In this document: positions 42,038 through 51,970 of the stretch, piece by piece
Layout: each line of letters opens with the position of its first letter
How positions within the stretch are numbered: position 1 is the stretch's first letter
Assembly: GCA_934754425.1 (NCBI GenBank)
Contig: CAKVIN010000008.1
Location: 28,852-92,851 of the forward strand
Origin: an uncultured Candidatus Melainabacteria bacterium
Lineage (GTDB): Bacteria; Cyanobacteriota; Vampirovibrionia; Gastranaerophilales; Gastranaerophilaceae
DNA: 64,000 nucleotides
Direction: 5' to 3'
Notes under the pieces: model-generated
Told to the model about the DNA's origin: nothing
Databases searched by the model: none
Seen by the model: only the letters and a program-made list of their open reading frames with translations
Made by a program: the position numbers and the translations under genes

Positions 42038-42643
42038 TCAAGTCAAATTAACCACTTCAAGCCCACGGAAATTAAAAATGTTATGAGTATTGCCGTTTAA
42101 CTTTTCTTCACACAAAAGACATCCGACAATAGCTTCTAATTGTCCAACCGGCATCATATTAGTAGGCAAATTATCAAATCCATATTCATATCTCAATGTA
42201 GATTGTAAAAATTTGCAATCAGCAGACGAGCGCTCTTTAAAATTTGAATATAAATTAAATTTTTGTCTGGTTAAATATACTTCAAATCTAAAAATATCTG
42301 CACCGTTATTTTTTAAATTTGAAAACAATTCACAACCTCTGGTTGAAAATCTTTGCATCCAATTATCTTTGTTTATAAATTCTTTTTCTTTTGAATGTAT
42401 TAATTGATATGGTTTAGAAAGAACTCTCCATTTTCCATCCATCATTGTATTATCCCAAGGCAAAGAAATACAAAATGCAGAATTCTTAATTGAGGGATAG
42501 TTTTCGAAGAAAAACTGAACATCGTTCATGGAAAACAATTTATCCACATAAATAAGTTTTCCGGTTGCTATTTCTCTAACTGCAACTCCTGTTTCTATTG
42601 ATGATGATGCTCCTAACGATATTCCTACTGCATATTGAATCAT
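42038..42643 (-). CDS. Unrecognised protein after motB (possible RNase H-like fold)
   Basis: 201 residues. Begins MIQYAVGISLGASSSIETGV, which resembles the first strand of actin/RNase H-type folds and DUF429-like proteins; the C-terminal GQLEAIVGCLLCEEKL could be the matching last helix. Weak. Overlaps motB by four bases (ATGA), so it belongs to the motA-motB operon. Role in motility not established. Confidence 0.6.
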   Translation of the reverse strand: MIQYAVGISLGASSSIETGVAVREIATGKLIYVDKLFSMNDVQFFFENYPSIKNSAFCISLPWDNTMMDGKWRVLSKPYQLIHSKEKEFINKDNWMQRFSTRGCELFSNLKNNGADIFRFEVYLTRQKFNLYSNFKERSSADCKFLQSTLRYEYGFDNLPTNMMPVGQLEAIVGCLLCEEKLNGNTHNIFNFRGLEVVNLT

Positions 42644-43716
42644 AGTCCAAAATCCTCATCTTCCGGAATACTTGTATCCAATTTTATGACACGTTTTTCT
42701 ACTGCAGGCATTTCTACAGAGCTATCATTTTTATTTGTATTATCCTTTTCAATATTTACATATAATTCCATATTTTTCTTTGATAATTTTTCGCTCTTTT
42801 GTTTATTTATTCTTTGTTGATTTTCTTCCAACAATTTTCGAGCAGCAGGAGATATTGAATTTCCTTCAATTGTGGTTATAATTTTTTCTCGTTGTTTTTG
42901 AATTTTTTCTTGCTCAGCTTTTGTAAGTTTTAATGTATTATCATTACTTGTTTCAAAATTACGTCTGTATTTATTTTTCATAATAAGAATTTCGACTCGT
43001 CTATTGGCAGGGTCTTTTGGCGAAATTGCATTTTCTACAGGTCTTGTATCTGCATATCCTACTGCAGAAAATAAACTTGGTGAAAAATTAAATCTTGAAA
43101 TCATGTAACGAACAACAGAAGATGCTCTCGCTGCTGATAATTCCCAATTTGAAGGATAAGTATAAGAATGGATAGGATCGCTATCTGTATGACCTTCAAC
43201 TCTCATTGCATGAAGAATGAATTTTTTGCATATTAGAACTCCAACTTTATCTAATAATTTTCTAGCTTCGCTATCGAGCGTTGCTGATGCCGGTGCAAAA
43301 AGGTATTTGTCATTAAAAGTTAGCAAAAGTCCTTTATCAGTCATTTTAGACGTAATACCGTCTAATTCTCCCAGTTGAGTCATTTTCAAAATTGTTTCGT
43401 CAATTTCTCTAAAAGATTCTTCTTCATATTTTGGACTTATATATTCCACCATAAGACTTGGTATAAAAGAATTTGCTTGTTGCTGATCAAATATAGAATC
43501 ACTTCCATCCATAATTGATTGTTGACCATCAAAAAGAGTATTTTGTGAAAAAGCATTTTTTAAGGATTCTTCCAGTTTAGCAAAATCACTCACGTCAACT
43601 TGCGCAAGCGCATATAATACTACAAATGTAGCAAAAAGAAGGGTGATAAAGTCACCATATGAAACAAGCCAGCGCTCTAAGTTTTCCGGTTCTTCTGCTC
43701 TTTTTTTTCTAGCCAT
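42640..43716 (-). CDS. motB: Flagellar stator protein MotB
   Basis: 358 residues. N-terminal charged segment, single transmembrane helix with the proton-binding aspartate in SYGDFITLLFATFVVLYAL (D about 22), then the peptidoglycan-binding OmpA-like domain (LTFNDKYLFAPASATL, then RVEGHTDSDP, SAARASSVVRYMI, NRRVEI). A C-terminal charged tail of about 90 residues (KAEQEKIQKQREKI) is longer than usual. It overlaps motA by eight bases. Confidence 0.95.
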   Translation of the reverse strand: MARKKRAEEPENLERWLVSYGDFITLLFATFVVLYALAQVDVSDFAKLEESLKNAFSQNTLFDGQQSIMDGSDSIFDQQQANSFIPSLMVEYISPKYEEESFREIDETILKMTQLGELDGITSKMTDKGLLLTFNDKYLFAPASATLDSEARKLLDKVGVLICKKFILHAMRVEGHTDSDPIHSYTYPSNWELSAARASSVVRYMISRFNFSPSLFSAVGYADTRPVENAISPKDPANRRVEILIMKNKYRRNFETSNDNTLKLTKAEQEKIQKQREKIITTIEGNSISPAARKLLEENQQRINKQKSEKLSKKNMELYVNIEKDNTNKNDSSVEMPAVEKRVIKLDTSIPEDEDFGL

Positions 43717-44479
43717 TAGCCTGTTCTTCCTTAGCTTCTTCTAAAATAAATGAACGTAATTTTCTTTCAATTAATACGGGACTTTCACCTGCTTGAATTG
43801 ATAAAACTCCTTCAAGAATCATATTTTTATATAACATAACATCTTGATAAATAAATTTAATACGAGTTCCTAAAGGAATCATAACAAGGTTTGCGGCGAA
43901 CAGACCATAAATTGTTGCTACGAACGCAACCGCAATACCGGCACCTAATTTTGACGGATCAGATAAGTTCTGCATAACCTGAATCAAACCAAGTACAGCA
44001 CCGATAATACCTAATGTTGGAGAATAACCACCGAAAGATTCAAAAACCTTAGCGGCATTGTGAACATAGTTTTCTAACTGTTCAATCTGATTTTCCATCA
44101 TTTCTCTAACAAGTGTCGGGTCTGTACCATCGGCAACAGCGCCTAAACCTAATGTAAGAAGTTTATCAGAAGCATTATTAGCTTCTTTTTCTAAAGAAAT
44201 AATACCTTCTTTTCTTGCTTTTGTTGCAAAACCGCCAATTTCTGTAATCAAAGCATTAAAATCACACTTAGGTGGCATGAATACGTCTTTCAATATTTTT
44301 ATTGCAGATAATAATATTTTTGGCGGGAAGCTTAATACAATCGCACCGGTTGTACCACCAAGTACAATAAACGCAGCTGTAATCTGTAACAACTGTCCGA
44401 TATTACCACCTTCCATTGCTTGACCGGTAAGAATGAAGGCAATCCCTAGGAACATCCCTATAACTGCAAAAATATCCAT
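43709..44479 (-). CDS. motA: Flagellar stator protein MotA
   Basis: 256 residues, normal length. Four membrane helices; conserved GGYSPTLGIIGAVLGLIQVM near 158 and the proline-containing helix (FVATIYGLFAANLVMIPLGTRIK). Conserved cytoplasmic charges (KARKEGI, E near the loop). Together with MotB it forms the ion channel turning the flagellum. Confidence 0.96.
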   Translation of the reverse strand: MDIFAVIGMFLGIAFILTGQAMEGGNIGQLLQITAAFIVLGGTTGAIVLSFPPKILLSAIKILKDVFMPPKCDFNALITEIGGFATKARKEGIISLEKEANNASDKLLTLGLGAVADGTDPTLVREMMENQIEQLENYVHNAAKVFESFGGYSPTLGIIGAVLGLIQVMQNLSDPSKLGAGIAVAFVATIYGLFAANLVMIPLGTRIKFIYQDVMLYKNMILEGVLSIQAGESPVLIERKLRSFILEEAKEEQANG

Positions 44480-44670
44480 AATTATCTCCGAATTGTATAC
44501 TATTCTGAATATATTAAACTACATCTAAAAAAGTTTGTAATCCTTTAAATATAGGATTTCAAAGAATATTATTTCTCCCAAATAGCTTAATATTTCTTAA
44601 TCAATAAGCAATTTATGAAAAAATTTTTACTTTAAATATATAAGGGAATTAAAAAATAATAGGGGATTAT

Positions 44671-45111
44671 ATGGTAAGTATAAGTTCCAGATTACCATCT
44701 TTGAGTAATTGTACGGAAAAATTATCAAATTTAAAAAAATGTAAAACCGGCATAAAAGCAAGTGGTGTCATGGGTGCATTGTTTTGTGTTCCGGATTTTT
44801 TAGGAGTCCCTGGGGCTTTTAAGTTGAAATATAATACTGATGGCGAAAAAGTTGAAGGATTAAATTGGAAATCCGGTTTTAAAGAGATTGGTAAATCAAC
44901 TGTAAAATGTCTAAGTTATTTAGCTATCCCAACAGCAATTCTGGGAGCTGCAGCAGCTACAGGTCCAGCAATGGCAGCGCTAGCTGTTGCAGGTTCTGTT
45001 GGTTCAACATTTGCGCTAGGTCCAATATTTGAAAAATTTTTGCCGGAAGAAAAAACTGTGGTAGCTGAGGCTTGCAAGAAAAAAGGGATTAATTTTGATC
45101 AAGTGGCTTAA
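44671..45111 (+). CDS. Unrecognised small membrane protein
   Basis: 146 residues. Hydrophobic Ala/Gly-rich stretch near 85-118 (AIPTAILGAAAATGPAMAAL, then AVAGSVGSTFALG). N-terminus MVSISSRLPSLSNCTEKL polar. AGGGGATT precedes the ATG. No family recognised. The 225-base gap after it holds nothing that can be supported. Confidence 0.65.
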   Translation: MVSISSRLPSLSNCTEKLSNLKKCKTGIKASGVMGALFCVPDFLGVPGAFKLKYNTDGEKVEGLNWKSGFKEIGKSTVKCLSYLAIPTAILGAAAATGPAMAALAVAGSVGSTFALGPIFEKFLPEEKTVVAEACKKKGINFDQVA

Positions 45112-45336
45112 TCTCTTGTTGGGATTCATTTTCTACCCAAACTAAAGTTATAGTAATTGGAGCGACTTCGAAAGGATTTGAAGTTGCTTTGTCGTATTTG
45201 TTTATTTTTTTATTTAAGAGTTTGAAAAAACTTTTTATTCTCATACATATATAATGACATTCTCTCGAGTATATTAATCACCTTATGTATTAAAATGAAC
45301 GAGATAAAAGTATTAAGTAAAAAGCATTGAAAAATG

Positions 45337-46185
45337 TTAGATTGTAATTTCTAATTCCGGATTCTTTCTAAACCAAGTGAGTTGGCGTTTTGCATAATTT
45401 CTGGAATGTTGTTTTAATTTATCTAAAGCTTCATCTAAAGAGCATTCTCCGTCTAAATAGGATAAAATTTCTTGATATCCGATTGTGCAAACAAAATTCT
45501 TGATTCTACCGTGTTTTTTTAGCAGATATTTTGTTTCATCAATCAAACCTTGCTCCACCATGATATCAACACGCTTGTTAATTCTATCATACAGCCATTC
45601 TCTTGATTCCATTTTCGGAATTTTCCATTCAACATCAAATTCAGGTTCTTTTTCTATATCCATTTCTGAAATAGGTTTACCTAAAACCTTGATAATTTCT
45701 AACGCTCTTACAATTCTGCGTTTATTAGAATCAAAAAGACGCTCATATGTTATTTTGTCTAATTGCTTAAGTTCTTCTAATAAATCATCTTTTTCTCTAA
45801 GATTTAATTGCTCTCTTAATTCATAATTGGCTTCAACTCGTGGTAAATTATAATTTTCCAATAAAATTTTAAAATATAATCCTGTGCCGCCAACAATAAT
45901 TGGAGTTTTTCCTTTCGCTAAGATTTCATAAATTGTTTGTTTTGCATCATCATAATAATTTCCTGCAGAATAATCAAATTCCGGTTCTACAATATCAATA
46001 AGATAATGTGGAATTCCTTGTCGTTCTTCTATTGTTGGTTTAGCTGAAGCAACGTCAAAACCTTTATAAACAAGTCTTGAATCCGCAGAAATAATCTCGC
46101 TATCAATTTGTTTAGCGAGTTCAATTGACATTGAAGTCTTTCCACTGGCGGTAGGGCCCACTATTGCAATGACTTTTGGTTTCAT
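45337..46185 (-). CDS. miaA: tRNA dimethylallyltransferase
   Basis: Makes i6A37 in tRNAs reading UNN codons. 282 residues. P-loop GPTASGKTS (10-18), SADSRLVYKGFDVASAKP near 34-51, IIVGGTGLYF near 97, DSNKRRIVRALE near 152. At 45337-46185 with TACAAT exactly six bases before the ATG and no Shine-Dalgarno, so probably leaderless. Confidence 0.96.
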   Translation of the reverse strand: MKPKVIAIVGPTASGKTSMSIELAKQIDSEIISADSRLVYKGFDVASAKPTIEERQGIPHYLIDIVEPEFDYSAGNYYDDAKQTIYEILAKGKTPIIVGGTGLYFKILLENYNLPRVEANYELREQLNLREKDDLLEELKQLDKITYERLFDSNKRRIVRALEIIKVLGKPISEMDIEKEPEFDVEWKIPKMESREWLYDRINKRVDIMVEQGLIDETKYLLKKHGRIKNFVCTIGYQEILSYLDGECSLDEALDKLKQHSRNYAKRQLTWFRKNPELEITI

Positions 46186-46197
46186 GATTACATTGTA
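46186..46197 (-). promoter_or_regulatory. -10 box six bases before miaA ATG
   Basis: TACAAT (minus strand 46197-46192), six bases, ATG at 46185; no ribosome-binding site. Confidence 0.5.
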
Positions 46198-46374
46198 GCT
46201 TAAAAATAATCAATCTTTGAAAGTTTTAAACAATTATTGTTAAGAAATGTTAAGCAATTTCTTTTGAAAAAGGCAATTTTAGAAGAAAAAAATACTTCAT
46301 GTATATACAGGGAAATAGTAAGTTCAAAAGTAAGATTAAATAATAATAAGGTTAATAGGAAAGGCAGGTATTTT

Positions 46375-47835
46375 ATGGGAATGGGCTATGGAATTTCAAG
46401 TATAGGCACAAATTATGCCAGTGATCCGTATTTCATGCAAGCGTTAGGCTCTCCAAATATGTTAGCAATGATGCAAGCACAACAACTTGCTCAACAACAA
46501 GCAGCTGTTCAAGGAACACAAGGTGTGGATTCAGCTACAGTAGGAGCAACTGCAACAAGTCCGTCTTTCCAAGGTGGTGAAGTAACAACGGCTGCAGCAT
46601 CAAGCGGAAGTGGTTTGGGAACAGGTTTAATTGTTGGTGGTACTATCGCAACCGGTGCGTTGGCTTGTTTAGCTGCATATAAAAAACGTGATGGCGGAAG
46701 TTTGTTAAATGGTTTCAAAAATCTTGGTAAAAGTCTTTTTGGAAGCAAAGGAGTAACTGCTGCCGGAGAAAAAGCAAAATCATTTGTTAGTAATTTAATT
46801 AAAGATGGTGGCAAAAATCTACAAGAATATACAATTAAGAAAAATGGTACATCATTCTTAATGAAAGATGGTAAGCCTGTCAAGATTATTACACAAGACA
46901 AAAAAGTAATTGATAAAGCGAAAGATGTCGCAGATTGGGTTCGCAAAAATCCGTCTATTCAAGCAGAAGTGCGTAAATTGAGTTTGACCGGAACAACTTT
47001 ACCAAAAGGAGTTACACTATCTTATACTAAAGAAATTGCGGATGGCAAAAATTTATATAAATTAGTGGTTGAAAACGGAAAAGTTGTAAAAGCTTCCAGC
47101 AAGGATAAAGGCGGTAAATGGGTAGAAGTTGCTGAAGATCAATTTGAAGGATTTATAAAAAATCACGCAAAACAAGTAAAAGAAGCTGAAACTTTAACAA
47201 GAACTTTTAGTGGCAAAAAAGTTCAATTGTTAAATAAAAAAGGCAAGCTTGTATCACAAACAGGTTCTATTCAAATGAACGTAAGAAATGGTGAAATCAT
47301 TTCTGCTAAATTCAATGGTGGTAGAGATTTGAAACCGGAAGAATTAAAAGCTTTAAACAAAGATTATCAATCAATTGCTCAAAACTTTGGTAAAGAAAAT
47401 GGTTCAAGATACGGCTTAACAAATTGTGAATACATATACAGACAAAAAGGCGGTCAAGAAGTTAGATTTGCACAAAAAAGCAGAAATATCACTAGTGTAA
47501 ATTCAGTAACAAATAAAGAAATTACAAATGCTGATGCGATTAGAAGTTACTTAGAAAAGAATGACGATATCAAAACCGAATTAGAAAATATAGCTTCAAC
47601 TGGCTCAATTTCTGAAGGTTATAGACTTGGAAATGTTGTTTACAAAAATGACAATGGTGTAACTTTCAATATCAATGGTGACAAGATAAGTAGCATTAAA
47701 CTTGATAAGAAAACTGAGATTGATGGTACTAAATTCAAAGCAGGTACTATAATTGATGGTAAATGGTTAGGCAAATGGCGTGCTTTGGCTGAGAATAATA
47801 ATCAATATCAAGCAATTTTGGAAATGATAAAATAA
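46375..47835 (+). CDS. Unrecognised 486-residue protein with N-terminal F-centred motif
   Basis: From the ATG at 46375 (AAAGGCAGG upstream). Gln/Ala/Met-rich leader (MGMGYGISSIGTNYASDP, then AMMQAQQLAQQQAA), then TSPSFQGGE with F65, a hydrophobic helix near 80-97 (GTGLIVGGTIATGALACLAA), and a Lys/Gly-rich body with repeated beta-type 'K-x-G-x-x' segments (KNGTSFLMKDGKPVK, then KKGKLVSQTGSIQMNVRNGE). Repeated units of about 75 residues are possible. Function unknown. Confidence 0.7.
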   Translation: MGMGYGISSIGTNYASDPYFMQALGSPNMLAMMQAQQLAQQQAAVQGTQGVDSATVGATATSPSFQGGEVTTAAASSGSGLGTGLIVGGTIATGALACLAAYKKRDGGSLLNGFKNLGKSLFGSKGVTAAGEKAKSFVSNLIKDGGKNLQEYTIKKNGTSFLMKDGKPVKIITQDKKVIDKAKDVADWVRKNPSIQAEVRKLSLTGTTLPKGVTLSYTKEIADGKNLYKLVVENGKVVKASSKDKGGKWVEVAEDQFEGFIKNHAKQVKEAETLTRTFSGKKVQLLNKKGKLVSQTGSIQMNVRNGEIISAKFNGGRDLKPEELKALNKDYQSIAQNFGKENGSRYGLTNCEYIYRQKGGQEVRFAQKSRNITSVNSVTNKEITNADAIRSYLEKNDDIKTELENIASTGSISEGYRLGNVVYKNDNGVTFNINGDKISSIKLDKKTEIDGTKFKAGTIIDGKWLGKWRALAENNNQYQAILEMIK

Positions 47836-47865
47836 AAAATTCCCTCTTAACTCCTTTCTTATAAA

Positions 47866-47903
47866 AAACAATCGGTTGGTTATACTATCAACCGATTGTT
47901 TTT
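47866..47903 (+). terminator. Terminator after 46375 gene
   Basis: AAACAATCGGTTG / CAACCGATTGTTT thirteen-base stem, ten-base loop, then TTTAAAT. Confidence 0.85.
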
Positions 47904-47977
47904 AAATTATCAGTAAAAAAATGTAAAATTTCTTAATAATTAGGCAAGTTTTGTACAAAAAATGTTTTTATATATAT

Positions 47978-49387
47978 ATGGCTAGTGTGAATTTACAAAA
48001 TATTAATTTATATCAAACAGCAGGAATTCATAAAACAGTGAATTCAAAGTCAGCAGCCGGAGTTACAGTTTCTGACAAGAATGAATCAAAAGCTCCTACT
48101 TTTAAAGCTGCTGCATATCAATCCGCTGTAACAGTGAGAACATCATTAACTACAAAAGATGAGAAGAAAAAATATGAAGAATTATCAGATGAACTTGATT
48201 TAAAATATAGAAAAAAATTGGAATTTGCACTAAAATCCGGTCAACTTTTGAAGAATAATTCTAATGATAAAAGTTCTGTTTTAGATAATTTACATAAAAT
48301 TATTACAGAAGAAAGAGATCCTGGGCTGGACAAAGTAACAATATTGGAAGAATGTTTGGATATTTTAGCAAATCCGTATTCTATAACTCAAACATGCGAA
48401 GATATTCCAAGTCAGTATAAACGTCAAATTGTCGGATTAATTACAAATATGTCAGACGACCCAAAAGTTATAGCTCAAACTGAATGGGAGCTTGATAATA
48501 TGCATACCGGAACTTGTCCTGCTGCAAGTATTGAGTTTGATTTAGCAACAAAACATACAGCAGAATTCTTCCGTATGGTAGAAGGGTTGACTTCTCCTAA
48601 GAATGAAGTATTAAAAGATATCAGTATGGATAACCTTTCTGATAAGTCTTTAGAATCTGTATGGTTGTTGACAAATTTTAAAACTCCATACCAAGCGAAA
48701 AGTTATAATAAAGCAACCGTATTACTTAAACCGGATGAATACGCAATTATAAGAGCAAGAATACAAAATAGTCATCGTGGTCCAAAAGAGCGTTCAATTA
48801 TTGATGTTCTTATGCAATCCACTTTGATGCAATTAGGTTCACAACAAACGTATAATTCTTTAATTGATAAACGTGCTCCAAATTCTTGGACGCAAGAAGA
48901 TGGCGGATTAATTGATTTTGAAAAAACTTATGTTGAATCTGTTGTTGAAGATAAAAATACAACATCGGTTACTTATCAAAAAGTAGATGAAAACGGTCGT
49001 CTAAAAGGTTATGAAAAAGATTTTGGTACAATCAAGAAAGAATTATTAGATACTTTAAAAATGGGACATAATATAATTATTGGCTACACTTGGCCAGATC
49101 CTGAAAATGACGGTAGATTAGCGGGACATGAAATTACTATTGTCGGTTATAAAGTAAATAATAATGGCGAAGGTGTATTTATTTGCCAAGATTCAGATGA
49201 TGAAATTTCTGCTCCGATTGAAATGAGTGAAAAAGAATTGTTACCGAAAATTCACCATGCCGGTTTGCCGGACGAAATTGCATCCAGAGATTTTAAATAT
49301 GAAGACAGTTGGAAAGTCGGACTAGATGAATTTCAAGATATGAAAAAATCAAGTCCTAGCAATTCTAAAGATACTCCGGCAGCTTAA
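47978..49387 (+). CDS. Papain/C39-like cysteine peptidase candidate with F-centred N-terminal motif
   Basis: 469 residues from the ATG at 47978. Leader MASVNLQNINLYQTAGIHKT and motif APTFKAA (F42). Possible catalytic triad: Cys180 in HTGTCPAAS, His384 in LAGHEITIVGY, Asp405 in FICQDSDD; a Cys-first, GH-hydrophobic, Asp order as in C39/papain-fold enzymes. The intervening 200 residues are helical. No signal peptide. Assignment is inference. Start may be leaderless. Its stop overlaps that of pheA. Confidence 0.55.
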   Translation: MASVNLQNINLYQTAGIHKTVNSKSAAGVTVSDKNESKAPTFKAAAYQSAVTVRTSLTTKDEKKKYEELSDELDLKYRKKLEFALKSGQLLKNNSNDKSSVLDNLHKIITEERDPGLDKVTILEECLDILANPYSITQTCEDIPSQYKRQIVGLITNMSDDPKVIAQTEWELDNMHTGTCPAASIEFDLATKHTAEFFRMVEGLTSPKNEVLKDISMDNLSDKSLESVWLLTNFKTPYQAKSYNKATVLLKPDEYAIIRARIQNSHRGPKERSIIDVLMQSTLMQLGSQQTYNSLIDKRAPNSWTQEDGGLIDFEKTYVESVVEDKNTTSVTYQKVDENGRLKGYEKDFGTIKKELLDTLKMGHNIIIGYTWPDPENDGRLAGHEITIVGYKVNNNGEGVFICQDSDDEISAPIEMSEKELLPKIHHAGLPDEIASRDFKYEDSWKVGLDEFQDMKKSSPSNSKDTPAA

Positions 49388-50229
49388 AACTTTGCATAAG
49401 AACCAATGATTCTTACATTTTGCGCTAACGGTTCTAATTCTTGAATAAGATTTTTTATAACCTCATCATTTTTGTGACCATCAAAGTCAATAAATACCGC
49501 CTGTTCTTCTGCGTTATTATTCATCATTTTAGAATTTATTTGTGTAATATTTATATTATACTTTACAAACACTTGAACAATATTAAGAAGTGCGCCTTGT
49601 CTGTCATTTAGGAATAATACTATGCTTGTTTTATCATGCCCTGTAGATTGAGTAGAAGCATCGCCAATCACTATAAATCTGCGTTTGTTGTTTTTATCAT
49701 CTTCAATATGTTCTTTTAATACATTTAAATTATACAATTCTGCAGTCTTATGAGTTCCTATGATTGAATACGTTAAATTATAATTACACAAAGAGCGTGC
49801 GGCTTCGTCCATGCTTTCTGCAACAACTATATTAAGTTGTCTTGGCATTTCATCTTTAATAAAAGTTTTACTTTTAGCAAGAGCATTTGGATTTGCAATC
49901 AAACCTGTTATTGAATAGAATTCCGTAGTCTTAGATAAAATGCAATCATTAACCGGTTCTACTGTTTCAGCCAGAATTTGAATATTTTGATTTTTAGTAA
50001 GTATCAAATTATCAATAGTTTCTCTAATAATACCTTTGTATGTTGTTTCAACAGGCAAAACGGCAATAGCATTACTATTTTCATCAACATAATCTATACA
50101 TTCCTTGATTGAACTAAATGAGCGCTGATACAAAAATAAATCATAAGCCTTAAATAGTTTGTCTTTTGCGATTTCTGAATAAGAACCGCCCATGCCCAAG
50201 CATACAACTTCATTAAAATCTTCAAACAT
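49384..50229 (-). CDS. pheA: Prephenate dehydratase
   Basis: Phenylalanine biosynthesis: prephenate to phenylpyruvate. 281 residues. N-terminal PDT domain (LGMGGSYSEIAKDKLF near 11, LPVETTYKGIIRETIDNL near 58, ANPNALAKSKTFI near 112), catalytic region NKRRFIVIG near 179, then an ACT domain for Phe feedback (TSIVLFLNDRQGALLNIVQV near 197). TATAAT and GGAG upstream. Confidence 0.93.
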   Translation of the reverse strand: MFEDFNEVVCLGMGGSYSEIAKDKLFKAYDLFLYQRSFSSIKECIDYVDENSNAIAVLPVETTYKGIIRETIDNLILTKNQNIQILAETVEPVNDCILSKTTEFYSITGLIANPNALAKSKTFIKDEMPRQLNIVVAESMDEAARSLCNYNLTYSIIGTHKTAELYNLNVLKEHIEDDKNNKRRFIVIGDASTQSTGHDKTSIVLFLNDRQGALLNIVQVFVKYNINITQINSKMMNNNAEEQAVFIDFDGHKNDEVIKNLIQELEPLAQNVRIIGSYAKF

Positions 50230-50273
50230 AATGAACTCCGTGTCTTTTTCTATTATACCTGAAAGATTTTAAC

Positions 50274-51899
50274 TTACCAAATTCGATGTTTTTTTACTTT
50301 GTTTTTTAAACATTTTTTTGCAAATTCTATAGCAGCTGTTTCGTTATCAAAAACATGATTGTGTCCTATTTGTTTAAGAATGTCGTGTTTTTCAAATTGT
50401 TCTTTCACTGTTTCTGATTTTAATACCATTAGGATTTTTACTCTTTGCGCCTGAAGTCTTATAATAATATCTTCTAGCGCAAAAATTGCAGAAATATCAA
50501 GTGTATTTTCTGAAGAATAATCCAGTATTAAATATTTTGTTCCTAAAACATCTTCAAACTGTGAAACAAGTTGTGTTGCAGAGCCGAAGAAAAATTGACC
50601 GTCAATGTGTACAACACGTACTTTATGTTTGTAATCTTTTTCCAAGATTTTTTCTAATTTCATAATATCTTTGTCATAAATAGTTTTTTGAACTAATTTT
50701 GTGCTATCGGCAGTTCGTTTTGCATAAAGAAGTGCCGCACAAGTAATTCCTGCACCAACAGCAACAATAAGATTATAAAAAACTGTTAATAAAAATACTA
50801 AGCATAAAATATATAAATCATCTTTTGGTGCAAATTTGATTACTCTTAAGAGTTTAACATCTATAATATCGTATCCGATTTTTATCAAAATTCCTGCTAA
50901 TACGGCAAGTGGAATTTCTGCTACAAAATCAGATAGTTTAAATAATAGAAACATTAGTATTAACGGATTAATAATTGCAGTTAATCTGGTTGTTGAGCCG
51001 GTATTGATAGCAGCAACTGTTCTCATCGTTGCAGCTGAGCCTGGAAGTGAACCTGTTAAACCACAAATAATATTTCCAATTCCTTGTCCCAAAAGCATAC
51101 TTTTCGATGAAGTTTTGGTTTTCAAAAGCGAGTCTGAAACAAGAACAGTTAATAAACTTTCTGATGATAAAACTATCGCAAGCATTACGGCATAATGAAA
51201 ATATGTTATTACACTATGCAAATCAGCTTTTGGTAATGTAATTTGCGGAAAATTTATTGAAATACTGGATATTTTTTCAACATTTAATCCGAATTTTATT
51301 GAAATGAATGTGCAAATAACAAGTGCAATAACTTGTGTCGGAATAATTTTATTAAATCTTTTTGGTACTGCAAAAGTAATTATTAGTGTTAATAATCCGA
51401 TAAAAAGAGCATGATAATTTATAAGATTTAAGTTATGTATAAAAGATGAAATGCTTGTAATAGTATTAGACATTACAGGACATCCGATTAACGGATTGAG
51501 TTGCATTATTATAATAATAAACCCAATGCCATTCATAAATCCTGAAATTACCGGATATGGAACGTATTTGACAATCACAGGTAAGGAAGTTTGTGACAAA
51601 ATGATTTGTAAAATCCCTGCCATAATAATTACAAGTATTACAGATGAAATATCAAAATTTAGAGCAGCCATAATTGAAGCAATGACAATTGTTACTGGTC
51701 CGGTTATCCCAGAAATTAATGGAACCTTACCGCCTATTATTCCTGCAAAAAAACATAAAATAATAGCACCCCAAACTCCTGCACTTGCTCCAAATCCTGT
51801 CGCAACCCCAAAAGCCAATGCTTGTGGAAGTGCTACAATAGCAGAATTCAAACCGCCTAAGATATCGCCAATAAAAATTTTTAATTTAGATTTTAACAT
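50274..51899 (-). CDS. SulP family anion transporter with STAS domain
   Basis: 541 residues. About ten membrane helices with the SulP signature GGLNSAIVALPQALAFGVATG near residue 15 and the C-terminal STAS domain (VRVVHIDGQFFFGSATQLVS, then LILDYSSENTLDISAIFALE). May carry sulfate, bicarbonate or dicarboxylate. TATCAT lies seven bases before the ATG, so the message may be leaderless. Divergent from hom. Confidence 0.9.
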   Translation of the reverse strand: MLKSKLKIFIGDILGGLNSAIVALPQALAFGVATGFGASAGVWGAIILCFFAGIIGGKVPLISGITGPVTIVIASIMAALNFDISSVILVIIMAGILQIILSQTSLPVIVKYVPYPVISGFMNGIGFIIIIMQLNPLIGCPVMSNTITSISSFIHNLNLINYHALFIGLLTLIITFAVPKRFNKIIPTQVIALVICTFISIKFGLNVEKISSISINFPQITLPKADLHSVITYFHYAVMLAIVLSSESLLTVLVSDSLLKTKTSSKSMLLGQGIGNIICGLTGSLPGSAATMRTVAAINTGSTTRLTAIINPLILMFLLFKLSDFVAEIPLAVLAGILIKIGYDIIDVKLLRVIKFAPKDDLYILCLVFLLTVFYNLIVAVGAGITCAALLYAKRTADSTKLVQKTIYDKDIMKLEKILEKDYKHKVRVVHIDGQFFFGSATQLVSQFEDVLGTKYLILDYSSENTLDISAIFALEDIIIRLQAQRVKILMVLKSETVKEQFEKHDILKQIGHNHVFDNETAAIEFAKKCLKNKVKKHRIW

Positions 51900-51970
51900 A
51901 GCATTAATGATAGCATAAATTCCTTTATTTTATGTTATAATAACCAAAAGTATAAATTAGGAGAAATCAT

